DNA from: Cyanophora paradoxa
Lineage: Eukaryota; Glaucocystophyceae; Cyanophorales; Cyanophoraceae
Length of the DNA stretch: 64,000 bases
Direction of reading: 5' to 3'
Assembly: GCA_004431415.1 (NCBI GenBank)
Contig: QPMI01000516.1
Coordinates: 186,001 to 250,000, forward strand
Positions 32,060-42,923 of this stretch are shown here, in pieces. The first letter of the stretch is position 1; every line of letters starts with the position of its first letter. The notes beneath the pieces are model-generated. The model did not search any database and was not told where the DNA came from. It saw nothing but the letters and a program-made list of their open reading frames with translations. The position numbers and the translations under genes are program-made.

Positions 32060-35000
32060 ATGAGCCTGGGCGCGTACGACGACGCGCGGTCAGGCGCCGG
32101 CAAGCTCGAGGCGCCGGCGGCGCCGCGGGCCCGCGCGTCGCTGGATGGGCTCTGGCGCTTCCACTTCCTCGCCGAGAGCGAGCGCAAGTCGGCCCCTGCA
32201 GCTGTGAACCTCCGTGAGGTGCGCCCCGCCGCGCCCCGCCGTCCTTCGTATACGTACACGTCGAACTAGTCTTCGCAACTGCGACTGTTCAATGGCTGAG
32301 CACAGCGCGCGCGCGCCCGCCCGGCCGCTCGCCCGCCCGCGCAGCTGCCGTTCGGAGGCGAGACGCGGGTCCCGGGGGCGTGGCAGCCCCGGCACGGGCT
32401 GCGCCCCAAGAAGGGCCAACGGAGCTCGACCTCGAGCTCGGAGCCGGGGCTGGAGCCGGTCCTCGGCGGGGCGGGCGTCTACCGGACTTCGGCGGCCGTG
32501 GAGGCGGCCTGGGCCGGCCGCCGCCTCCTCCTCACCCTGGGCGAGGCGCACGGCGGCGCCCGGGTCTGGGTGCGCCTCAGGCCTTAGCTTAGCTGAGCTC
32601 TCCTCTGTTCCGAGCCGCTGAACCGCTCCGCCGCGCGCTTGAACGAAGGCGTACGGACCTGGCCGGAGCGAGCCGGTGCACCGGCCCCTCGCCAAATCCT
32701 TCCCCCTCTCCGTCGACGTCACGCCCGTTGCTGTACCCGGTTCGTCCCGCCTGCCATCGCCCCCTGCACGCGTCCCCGGCTTCGCCCCTTCAGCTCACGC
32801 TTTGGCTTTGTCGGGGCCAGGCCAGCCACTGGAAATCGTTGTCGCTGTGGAGAACGCGAAGCAGGGTACAGACTTCTGGTGCGGCTTCTCCGGCCCCGTC
32901 GCCCTCGAGGCCGTACCCCCCCTCTGGATCGCCTCCCTCCAGGCCACGCCCTCCCCCTGTACGCCCCCCCCCCCCTCCCCCGACGTACCCCAACGCTGTA
33001 CATAATGATGTACCCGCAGATGGCGAGCAGGCGGAGGTGCGGGTGGAGGGGCGCGTGGAGGGGTACGACCCACCTTCCGGCTCGCTCTCCGTCCTTCTCG
33101 AGGTACCCCCCCCTGCCCCTTGCCCGGCCCCCTCGCTCGCCCCTCCGACTCGCCCCCCCAACCCCCACCCCGTACCACCCGCCCGATTCTGACCCGCCCC
33201 TCCTCCCAACCAGCTTCGGGACCCGGGGGGAGAACCCACGGCCTCCGCCTCCGCTCCCGTCGCCCCGGACGGCCGTTTCGGCCCCGTACCCCTCCGCCCC
33301 GCCCCGCCTCCCGCCCTCTGGCGACCGGGCGCGGGCCCCGCCGGCTGCCCCCTGTACTCCCTCTCCGCCTCCCTACCCCCCGTCCCCGGCTCCGGCCCCC
33401 TCCCCCCGGATTCCGTCGCCGTACCCCTCGGCTTCCCCGCCCACGCTTTGCCCGACCGGGGCGGGCCCCTCGCCGTCGATGGCGTACCCCGCTTCCTTCG
33501 CGCTTACCACGACGACCTCCTCCTCCCCGGGTGCCTTCCGCCCCCTCCCGGGTACGGCTTCTTCGGCGCCCGCCTCGCCGCCCTGGCCGCGCTGGGCTTC
33601 GACCTCGTCGCGCCCTCCTCGTACCCCTCCGGGCTCATTTCCCCCGCCCTGCTGGACGCCGCGGACCGTGCGGGCCTCCTCGTCTCCGCCGTGGCGCCCG
33701 ACCCGCCCCCCGCGGCCCGCCACCCCTGCCTCCTCCGCGGGAAGCTCGTCTCAGGCGATCTGAGCACGTCCTCCGTCCCCTGCCTCCCCGGCTCCCGTCG
33801 CCCCGCGCTCCCGCTCGCCCCCGTATCGCTCCGCTTCCCCCTCGCCGACCCGTCTTCTCTGTCCCCCGGCGAGGCCAAAGCAGCCGCCCTCTGCGCGGCC
33901 CGCGACCTCCACCAGGCGAAGGAGGCGATCGAGGCGGCGAGAGCGGCATCGGCTAAGGGCTGCGCCCCCGGCGCCGGCGCCCCCCGGGGGGTACTCTTCC
34001 GCGAGGCCGGCCGCGCCTGCGCCCGCGGGGCCGGCGGGGCCCTCCCGGATCGCCTTGAGGAGGCCTCCGCCGCCCTGGGACCCGCCCTCGCGCGCATCGC
34101 CGTCCTGCGCGACGCCAGCTGCTTCCCCGCCTCTCTCCGGCGAGGGGCGCCCGACGCCGGCGCCGGCGCCGCCGTGCCTCTCCTCCTGCACGCGGCGGAG
34201 CCCGTACCCCCGGAGGAGCTGGCGGGGGCCCGCCTCCTCTACGAGCTGAGGCTGGAGGGCGCGGACTCGGCTGCGGCCCTGTCCGAGGGCTCCTTCCCGG
34301 CCCCGGCCGCCCTCGACGGCGCCGTGGCCGTTGTCGTGGGCGACGTACCCCTCGCCGCCGCCCTCGCCGCGGGGCCGGCGGACCGGCCCGCCGTCCTCTC
34401 CCTTTCCGCCCGCCTCGTGGGCCACGGGGGAACGGTCCTCGCGGCGAACGAGTGGCGCGCCGCGGTGTACCCCTCCGCCCGTGACGTGATCGCGTCCCTC
34501 CCTCCTACGCCCCTGCGCCTGGCGGTGACGGGCGGGGGGCCCGAGGGCGAGACCGCCGCCTCGCTCCTCGGCGCCGCCCTAGGAGATCTAGGAGCGCCGC
34601 CCGCTGCAGCCTCAGGCTCGAGCTCGCCCCCGGCCCGCCTGCACGTGACGCCCGCGTTCGACGCGGAGGCGGCGGCCGCCGCGCGCGCCGGCGCCTGCGT
34701 CCTGCTGCTCGGCTCGCAGGGCGCCTACGACGCCCTGGGGCACCACGGCGCCGTCCGCGCCGGCGGGTCCCGCCTGAACCTCGTCCACGCGGCCTGCGAG
34801 GCCGACCCCGCCCACCCGCTCGCCCTGGGCCTCCCCTCCGGCCCGGGGCTCAACCCCCTCGCGGCCCTCGCGCGGCCCCGGGACGACTGGGGGTACTTCG
34901 TTTTTGTCTCCTCCCTGGACCTGGCGGCCCTCCCGGCCCACCCGCGGCCGGGTACGCGTACGGCGGCGGGCGAGCCGCCCGCTTACTACCCCGCGGCGGC

Positions 35001-35405
35001 GGTGGGGATCGTCCAGCGGACGGCGTCGCCACCGGAGGAACACAGGGGAACGCTCCTCTGCGAGCTGGGCCTGGTGGACTGCGATCTCGCGGATTTCGAG
35101 GAGGCCGAGGGCGTCGGCGGGCCCCTGCTCGGCACTCTCTTCGTGCGCCTCTGATTTCACGTGTCCGCCTTGCGCGCTCGAGCCGCCCTGACCGGAGCGC
35201 CCCCCCCCCCCCGCTTGAACAGGTCTGCACGCTGGAGCTGGGGCTGGGGCTAGGGGCGGCGTCGCGCCCGCCTCCCGAGGCGGAGTACCTTCTGGCGTGC
35301 GCGGCGCGGCGCGCGGCGGCGGCGCAGGGGCCGGGGGCGCCCGGGGCGAGCGCCGCTGCCCTCGCCATTCCCATCGCCGCTCTTGCCGTCCAGGGTGGAA
35401 CTTGA
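32060..35405 (+). CDS. Glycoside hydrolase family 2-like protein, probably non-catalytic
   Basis: Seven exons can be joined in phase: 32060-32218, 32345-32569, about 32650-32731, 32826-32914, 33019-33101, 33214-35142 and 35223-35405. The GH2 order is visible: LDGLWRFHFLAES, then GAGVYRTSAAVEAAWAGRR (sugar-binding jelly roll), FPLSVDVTP, GFSGPVALEADGEQAEVRVE (Ig-like domain), ALWRPGAGPAGCPLYSLS, and GGPLAVDGVPRFLRAYHDD followed by LGFDLVAPSSYP (start of the TIM barrel). These correspond to the G-x-P-x-x-x-NG and N-x-V-R-x-S-H-Y-P segments of beta-galactosidase, glucuronidase and mannosidase relatives. The expected N-E acid/base and second catalytic Glu are not found, and the barrel part is much shorter than normal. 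I infer a pseudoenzyme or a very divergent enzyme. No signal peptide is obvious. Confidence 0.65.
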
Positions 35406-35764
35406 AAGTAGTCTGAGACTCGAGGGCCTGCTGGAGGCTGGACCGGAGGGCCGTATAGGCTGGACTCTGGTCCAGTCTCTGGAGGCTAGACTCCCGCCGC
35501 TTGAGGCTGTAGCCTGCTAAGCCTGTAGGCTGTAGCGCTCAGCGGCTGTTCGTAGCCAGAATTGGGCCGTCCGGCGGTCTGATCCGGATCCGCCGCGCAT
35601 GCGCAGCCGATCGATTGCCAAGTTGCGCATGCTCCACGTGCACGTGGCACGCGCACCGTTGCACGATTGTTTCATGTGAACGAAACATCGAGCGACTTAT
35701 ATACAATCAATGATTGGGTACAGTGGGTAGTCCCGTTTTCATATGTATAGCAGGCTATTAGCAG
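35406..35764. other. Intergenic 3' flank of GH2-like gene
   Basis: Contains short CTGGAGGCTNGACT-like repeats (about 35445-35515) and the left copy of the target-site duplication (35749-35764). No gene is seen. Confidence 0.6.
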
Positions 35765-38294
35765 GAGATTCCGGTACCCCGGAAAATTGCGCGAAGGCCC
35801 GCGAGCGAGTAAGCCGGCGCAGTGGGGCTTCCCCAACGAGGGTGCCTGCTAGCACTGCACGTGGCCGGTCCCAAAACTCGCGGCGCCGACGCCCAACGAC
35901 CAGCACGGCCCGAACGCGCAAAGTAGGTCCGCCGGGCGGGCAGCGACAGCCGCAGCGACACCACAGACACCTAGAAGAGCAGCTGCGCCCCTGTTGGCGC
36001 CGCGACTCGCGCCAGCTCCCGCGGTAACGTGTTTAAACGGGCCGGTCCCCGCCGCCTTCTCCTGCCACTCCGAGCGCGCCCGAGAGACGCCACACAACAT
36101 CTAGAGCCAACATACGCTCGTTTAAGCTCCCGTCCTCGCTCCGCCCGCCTTCCCGCCAACGCATGCCACCCGCGCATGCGCGGCTCGCCTGAGCTCACGC
36201 CCACAGCGCACGACGTACAACTCGACTCGACTCCGCGCAGTCGGACGCGCGGCTCCGCCAACGCACCCGGCTCCGCTGCCGCCGATCATGCGGGACCCTC
36301 CCCGCGCCCGTCGCTCACGCCCTCCGCCCGCGCCCCTCCTCCACGAACCTTGACGCCGGCCCCGTACTGCCACAGAGCATGCCGGCGCCAGCGGCCCGTG
36401 CGCGGGGCCGCCCGCGCCAGCACGACACTCAAGAACCACGGGCCGCGTCCCCCCGCTCACTGGGCTCTCCGTGACGCGTGCGCAACGCTCGCAGGCCTCT
36501 GGCGGGACGCGGAGCAAGCGCCCCAAGACGCGGCGGTGGACAGAGCCCCGAGCTGTGATGCCGCCTCTGCTGGCGCCGCTGGCGCCGGCATGCAAGCCGA
36601 CGACCCCTACGTATACCCGGGCGCATGAGCACTTAAACGCTCGCCCAGCTACCACCGCGGGGTCTGAGCCAGACGGCGCTCGCCTGCCTCAGGGCCCGGC
36701 CTCGCCGGGACCCGCCCTCGTGGGGTCCGAGCCTGATGGCGCTCGCCCACTATCGGACCCGGAATCCCCGGGCTCCGTCGAAGACTTCCCAGCGGCGGAC
36801 AGTGCGTCCCCGGCAGTCGCTGCCAGGCCCCGCGCCGCCCGCCCCTCATGCCCGCCGGCGCCGGCCCCTCTCCCACGAGGCGACTGGTCCCCTTGACACC
36901 CCCCCAATGCAAGCCTCCTATACGGTCGGCGAGCTTGAGGGGCGCCTGCGATATCGATATACACACGAATAAGCCGGCCCCCGTCTGCCTTAGGAGGCCC
37001 TTAAAAGCTTGGCCCCCTAGTGGAGCAATTCGAAAGATTTTAACTGCACGAGGGAGCTGGGCACCCTCGCTCGAGCTCGAACTTGCATGCCAGTGCACAG
37101 GCCTGTAGCAGCCATTATGCAAATCTCTCAGAGTCTAAACGCTTAACAAGAGAACTAGGACAGGGTCCGCGTACGGTATATATACACTGCATGCGTACAA
37201 GCGCATAGCTAGCTATATAGGCCCTTGCGCTCATGATCATTTGCATATATATAGCTATAGGGGGCAGCCGCGGCGGCCGCAGCCGCCGCGGCCGCCCCGC
37301 CGTTGCCGCCCCCGCCGCCACCGCTGCCGCCGCTGCCGCTGCCGCCGCCGCCGTCGCCGCCGCCGCCGCCCCGGCGCCGGCCGCCGCTCCCGCGCCCGCC
37401 CCGGCCCGGCCCCGCCCCGGCCCGGGCCGGCCACCATCTCGCTCACCAACCACCAGGCGGCCCAGCGCGTGCTGGCCGAGCTCACCTCGGCCCTCGGGGG
37501 CCCCGCCGCCATCGAGGCCCTCCTGGCCGGCCGCCGGGCGGCCGCCGCCGACAACGCGGCAGCGTAGACCTCCCCTCTCTTTCCGATCTCAAAGGCCTCG
37601 GCCCTTTCACCCTTTCGGCATCAGTTTTCTTTTCACCTTTCCCTCATTACAATCCGCGGTAGCATGACTACCGAAGAAGGGGGCCTCATGACGAGCCCAC
37701 CGCCCCCCTCTCTGAGTTAGATAGCTCCATGAAGCAATGTCACCTCCCTACCCCCCCCCGCGTAAAGCCCTGCCCACTTGCGGGCCCGCCCCCCCCTAAA
37801 GCTTTTCCCCCGGCCCAGAAGCTAGCGACAGACTAGCCCACGGCCGGTACCCCCGCCACGCCCCTCTGTCCCCCGACCACACTAGGGCGCCTACCCCGCC
37901 CGTCACCGACCGCCCCCGCACTGCGCAATGTCTCTTACCAGGACCACATAATCCCCGCGCCCCACACGCAATAAAAATAAGGGGGCGCGCCCGCTACCCT
38001 AGCCCGCGCCGCCCCACCCCCTCCCCACCCCTCTCCCTCGCCCGATAAGATTAGCCCCCTCGGCGCCGAAGTCCACGCACCTACACTCAAGATCACGACA
38101 AGCGACCCCCTACCACGCCTCCCCCCCACAAGAGAAACGCTCAGCTGTAGCGTCGAAGCGCCTATCCCTGTGTTCCGGCCTCAGGTTATGCTCTGACCCA
38201 GAGTTCGGCCATTTCCGAACCGGTAGTGCGTACGATAATGTTACTGAACAAATACAATCGCCACCGCCCTTGATATGGGCTTTGTGAAAAAAAA
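35765..38294 (+). mobile_element. 2.5-kb poly(A)-tailed insertion with 16-bp target-site duplication
   Basis: AGCAGGCTATTAGCAG occurs at 35749-35764 and again at 38294-38309, with A8 at 38287-38294 directly before the second copy. This is the signature of target-primed reverse transcription. The insert has open stretches rich in Arg, Pro and Ser (about 36029-36896, including a repeated GSEPDGAR segment), then a simple GC-rich part (37260-37560) and a C-rich part (37700-38130). No RT or endonuclease motif is visible, so I infer a non-autonomous or internally deleted retroelement. Its 3' end does not match that of the large LINE. Confidence 0.7.
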
Positions 38295-39604
38295 GCAGGC
38301 TATTAGCAGCGCGGCAGCGAATCATTTAATGGCAAATTAATGCCGGCGCCAGCGACGAATTTCGAATTGCAAAAAGCTCCGAGAGACCGAGTTCGCTCCG
38401 GATTTTAACTTTTCAGAACGAAGATGAAACATCATGATCGGGCATGAAAGTTCAAAAACGAGGATGCGATGGGTACTGATATCTGTCGCCGAATCGGCCA
38501 TGCATATGAGTTTGCGACAGACTCGATCGAGAGCCCGACGAGAGGCGGGGAGTCGGGGAGTCGACGGGGACTCGCCGGCGACTCGCCGGAGTCGCCGGCC
38601 GCGGGCGACGCCGAGACTCTGAGACGGCCCGAGAGTCCGGCCGGCTGATCTTGAGCCACGCGCATGCGCATGCGCACGGCCGCGGCCGCCATGCATATTC
38701 AGTATGGCCAGCCGGGGTGCCACGCCGGGCCGGCCCACGCGTACGATGATCGCTCATGGGAGTCATGGCTCAAAAGCACCAGCTTAGCTTCGAATTCGCT
38801 GAATTACGACGCATGGTCGGCGGCATGGAACATCAATCAACGCAGTGATCGCATGCGAGCAAGCTTAAGCGCATGCGCAGTGATCATGAGCCGTCCCCGC
38901 CGTCCCCGTATACTTACGCGTATACTCGTCGTATAGACATCGTTGAGCTTGAATTCGACGCCGCGGAGCGCGAGCTCGAGGCGCCGCTCATCATGGCATG
39001 ATCAGCGGCTAATTGGCGCTCATGATCAGCCACCTAGGCTTGCCAAAGCTGGGCCGCGGGAAATTGCGCCGGGAATATACAGCCTTTAGTATAGGCCCCC
39101 GCAGCTGCAGCTGCTAGCTAAAGAGGTGGACCGGAGGCGCGATGGCCATGCACAAAGCAATTATCGACGCCAATTGCAAAGAAGCGCTCCGACGGACGCG
39201 GGCGCTGAGGTGGACCGCGTGCACGCAGGCCATGCACATGGCCGGCGCAACGCAGTGCGCTCCGACGGATCTTCAGCTGCGGCGCCCTCTGAATTCGAAC
39301 GAGGGCGATCGCGAGCTTCAGCTGCAGGCGGCCGCGTCGGCGATCGCGAGGAGCTCGAGGAGCAGCTGCCGCGAGGACGAGGAGTGCGAGCCAGCGCCGG
39401 CGCCGACCATACGCACATCCTCGAGCTCACCGGTACCGGCGGGGCGGTCGTCCCTGTATGCATCATCTACCAACGAGCCCAATCGCGCTCCAAAGCCGGG
39501 GATGCGCAGCCTTGAGCTCCCCGCCGCCGCCGTATTTCAGCGCCTCCTCGATTTGGTTCGTGCACGCCATGCGCATGCCTTCGGAATTCTGTTCGATTCG
39601 AATT
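38295..39604. other. Intergenic, GCATGC-rich
   Basis: Many GCATGCGC, ATGCAT and GATCATGA palindromes and a short GACTCGCCGG repeat (about 38565-38605). Frames at 39126-39609 are open in two phases with Arg/Glu-rich products; they could be upstream exons of the gene at 40.6 kb, but no splice chain can be traced, so I leave them uncalled. Confidence 0.4.
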
Positions 39605-40514
39605 CGTAAGCGGCGAAAATTGTGATGTCCATCACTACACTACCCGGGCTTACCTTCTCCTGGCTCTGCTCCTGGGCCCTCAGCTCCGGGACCGGCTTCC
39701 CCGATCTCCTCCCGGACTCGTGGTCGTACCCGTCGCCGGCTTGCCGAGCCTGCGGCTCCTTCTACTTCTCCCCGGCGGTTTGCCGGGCCGGACCCTCCGG
39801 CCTTTGTTCTTGATACCGGACTGCCGCCTTTGCCTTCGTCTTCTGCTTCGCTGGTCGCGATTGTATCCCGCCGGCGCCGGCGTACTTCTTCGTCTTCTAG
39901 TTTAGTTCGGTCTGGTTCGGATTCTGATCGTAGTGTTGATGCTAGAGTTAGTTTCAATACTAGCTATAGTCCTCGTGCTCGACCTGTTGTTCGCCGTCGT
40001 TTGCAGTTCGATTGCCCGCCTCGACCCCGGCCGGCTTTAGTGATTCCTTTGACTGTCCTTTTGCCTGCTCTTGATCCGCCTGCTCCGCCTCCTGTGTCCT
40101 CCTCGACCTCGTGCCGTAGCTCTGCCCTTTCGCATCGTCCTGCTTCGCCTCCGCCTCCATGTCGTCTTGTTGTTCCTCTTACTTGTCTTCTTCCTGTTAT
40201 TTATCTTTCTCAATTTTGTCCCCCGCTTCTTAGTGATGTAATTCCTTCTGATATTGATGGTATCTCTAGCTCTGGCTCTTCTTCGTGTCAGTTATCCTCT
40301 GTCCCTAGATCTGCTCGATTTATCGTCTCTTCTCGCTATCGATCTGTCTCGAGCTCTGTGTCTTTCCTTTTTTATTGTCGATTTTGGCTCTTTGTCTTAT
40401 CTTTCTTCGTGCTCTTGTCTTAGTTCTTTTGCTTTTTTGTCTTTATGCCCCCTGGGCAGCCCCCGCAGTGCTGGTGTCTAGAGACTGTGGCCGGTAATTC
40501 ACCAAAAAAAAAAA
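39605..40514 (+). mobile_element. Retroelement 3' fragment with poly(A) tail
   Basis: From about 39605 the composition shifts abruptly to T/C-rich, A-poor sequence that ends in A11 at 40504-40514 after a distinctive terminal block (40472-40503). The same block recurs in inverse orientation at 42138-42173, also next to an A-rich tail, so it is a repeated 3' end and not host sequence. A weak open frame (39830-40423, Ser/Arg/Pro/Leu-rich) has no domain. The left boundary is an estimate. Confidence 0.55.
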
Positions 40515-40611
40515 TAAATAAATCACAAAACCTTTAATTTCGATTCAGGATTTGGATAAGAAGCTGACCGCGTGCGCGTTCCCGCTGCCGCGCGCAGATT
40601 TGGCAGGCGGT

Positions 40612-42062
40612 GTCGGGGAGCCCGGCCGCGGCCGCGAGCGCGCCGCCCAAGGCCCGCGGCGTGCGGCGGATCGTGGATCCGGAGGCTGCCCTCGCAATCG
40701 CCGGCGCCGGCGGCGGCGGCGGCGGGGAGCGCGCCGGGGCGGGGGGCGGGGCCGGCGTCCCTTCAGCTGCGGCTGCAGCGACGTGCACGTCGGCCATCGA
40801 TTTCACCCGCTACGAGGTGCGCATGCCCTGTCCCTGCTTATATTAAATTCAAATTTTGCGATGTTTCTCGCCTTTAATTTGATTTCGGACCGAGATCAAG
40901 ACTGACGTGTACACTGCCCGCCCGCGGACGGCGCAGCTCTTCCACGTCCTCACTCACCGTGCCATCATCGACGACGACGAGTCCTGGACCCTTGAGGGCG
41001 CCAGCGCCCTGGCCCGCACCAACTGGGCCGCCGACTCGAGCGGGCTCGGCGGTATGGCCCGCCCGGCGTTCGAGAGGGCGATCGGCAGCCTGGCGCGCAG
41101 CTGGGCGGACGGCGCCGCCTGTTCCCCGTCCCTCCTCCTCTCCCTCCGCTGCGTCGCCGCCGGCGCCGGTCTTCCCGACAACCTCCCCACCATCTTCCTT
41201 TTCTGCCTCGCCCAGGTCAGAGCCCGCCTTGCAGACTATATTATAATTACAAGCTTGCAGATTGCTTAATAATAAGCTGGCTCGCTCTGACGTCGTTTAA
41301 TTTCGCGACCGCTGCAATCAGACGATCACGACGGGATTCCCCCGCCCGCCCTGGCCCGCCAGCGCGGCGGCGCCTCCATCGCCTCGCGATCGTGACGATC
41401 GCGAGCTTGAGTCTGAGGCTGAGAGCGGCGATCGCGAACGAAGCTCGAGCCCCCTCCGCCTCCGAGTCCCTCTGGGTGCGTACCCCCTGCACCCGACCGC
41501 GCCTGTACCCCCGCCGATCGCGACCGCAGACGTGCCCCTCGGCGCCTGTACCCAGCGCGCCGTCCTTCGCATCCTGAGCGAGCACCAGCTGCCGCTGCCC
41601 CCGATCCGGCCGCGCGGGACCCGAGCTTCGGGCCCGGGCCTGCGAGCCAGCACCAGCGCCAGCGCCCCGCCCTCTCTCGAACGCCTCCCCTCGCCCTCTC
41701 CACGCCCTGACGCCGGCGCCTCCTCCTCCGAAACCGGCTCCGGCTCCGGCCCCGCTTGGGAGGGCCCCGTCGGCCGGGGCCTGCAGCGCGCAGCCCTCGA
41801 GAACCGCCTCAGGGGCCTCCTCCGCCGCCCCCGCTCCCTCTCCGCGGCGGATCCGGAGCCGGAGCCTGGCCACGGTCGCGATCGCGATCGCGACGGCGAG
41901 CTCGAGGGCGATGGCGTTCCCGCGGCCGCCCGTACGCGTGTGCGGCTGCTTCGGGATCCGTGCGCGCCCGACGTTAACGCCGCCCATCCCTCCGCCGCGA
42001 CGTCGACGTCGACGCGGGTTCATATCCGGAGGGCGAGCCTGGAGGGATTGCAGTACTTGTAG
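40612..42062 (+). CDS. Gene of unknown function, 3' exons
   Basis: Exons can be chained in phase: about 40612-40816 (WQAVSGSPAAAASAPP to IDFTRYE, donor GTGCGCATG), about 40900-41215 (TDVYTARPRTAQLFHVL to PTIFLFCLAQ, donor GTCAGAG), about 41320-41474 (TITTGFPRPPWP to LRVPLG) and about 41528-42062 (DVPLGACTQRAVLRILSEHQ to SLEGLQYL, stop). The second exon holds a compact, probably helical domain (MARPAFERAIGSLARSWADG, then SLLLSLRCVAAGAGLPDNL). The C-terminus is Ser/Pro/Asp/Arg-rich and probably disordered. I do not recognise the family. The 5' end is missing and would lie at or beyond the retroelement fragment ending at 40514, so the gene may have lost its start. Confidence 0.4.
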
Positions 42063-42137
42063 ATCTATCCAGAAGCAAATAGGACCGTCGGACGTACTAT
42101 TCCGTTATTATTTATTCGAGTACTATTTATATTTTTG

Positions 42138-42173
42138 TTTTGGTGAATTACCGGCCACAGTCTCTAGACACCA
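42138..42173 (-). mobile_element. Very short inverted copy of the retroelement 3' end
   Basis: This 36-base segment is the exact reverse complement of 40472-40507, including the start of the A tail; the adjoining sequence on the left (42120-42140) is T-rich. It looks like an extremely 5'-truncated retroposition of the same family. Confidence 0.75.
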
Positions 42174-42923
42174 TTATACGAAAGCTATATTAACTAGTAA
42201 TATCAATAAATTATTTTTTACAGAACATGTAGGCGTGCTAGCGCTCGAATCGCGAGCATATGCATTGTTAAAGGTTGCACTTGCAAAATTGCAATTGCAC
42301 GTGGGCGATTTAATATATATATATTGCATTATCTTCTCCCCCGGGCCCGCCCCTTCGAGGCTCCGAGGCTCGTAGCCCCTTGCAGCTTCGATCGATGATG
42401 CATATGTTCACGAGCAACGCGCTCGAACAATGCGGGAGCAATCATGAATGCTTGAGGGGCCCCCGGGTCGTGCGAGGTTCTAGGTTCCAGCCCCAACTTG
42501 AATTTCCGGGATCATGGCGACGGCCCGACTCTCGCGCGACTTTGACGGCACCAGCCGATTTCTTATTGATTACAAAGCGCCGCGGGTTGGCACGATCACT
42601 AGAGTACTAGTCACCTAGCTGCGGCTGATTATGAGCTCACGAAAGAAAATCTCAGGGGCCGCGGCCCGCTACACAACCCGACAAAAATGGAGAGCGCTAC
42701 CCCAAGCTAATTCATGTTCAGAGAAGAAAAAAAAGGCAGCCGGGGGTCGAAAGAAGCTGAATAAAGTCCGGCCGCGGGCAGCTGCAACCACTACAGAATC
42801 CTGTGGTCCAATCGCGTAACTCGAGCAGCACTAGCACACGCGGAGAGCACGCGAAAATGGCCGGAACGAGGACGGCACCCACCCAGCCCCGGGCCCGGCG
42901 AATTCGCCCTGTACCCCGCCTCC
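42174..42923. other. Intergenic region
   Basis: AT-rich up to about 42340, then mixed. A 62-codon Lys/Arg-rich frame (42631-42819, + strand) has an ATG, but neither a domain nor support from neighbours. The 3'UTR of the minus-strand glucan synthase gene must start at 42923 and run leftwards here. Confidence 0.5.

Noticed and set aside
37241-37567. Small plus-strand ORF ending TISLTNHQAAQRVLAELTS onward
   Set aside because: It begins in a CCG/GCC simple repeat inside the TSD-flanked insertion, and no splice chain or homologue is apparent.
42455-42520. Possible tRNA-derived SINE (GGTTCCAGCCC motif)
   Set aside because: No A box at the right distance, no repeat copy and no A-rich tail nearby.
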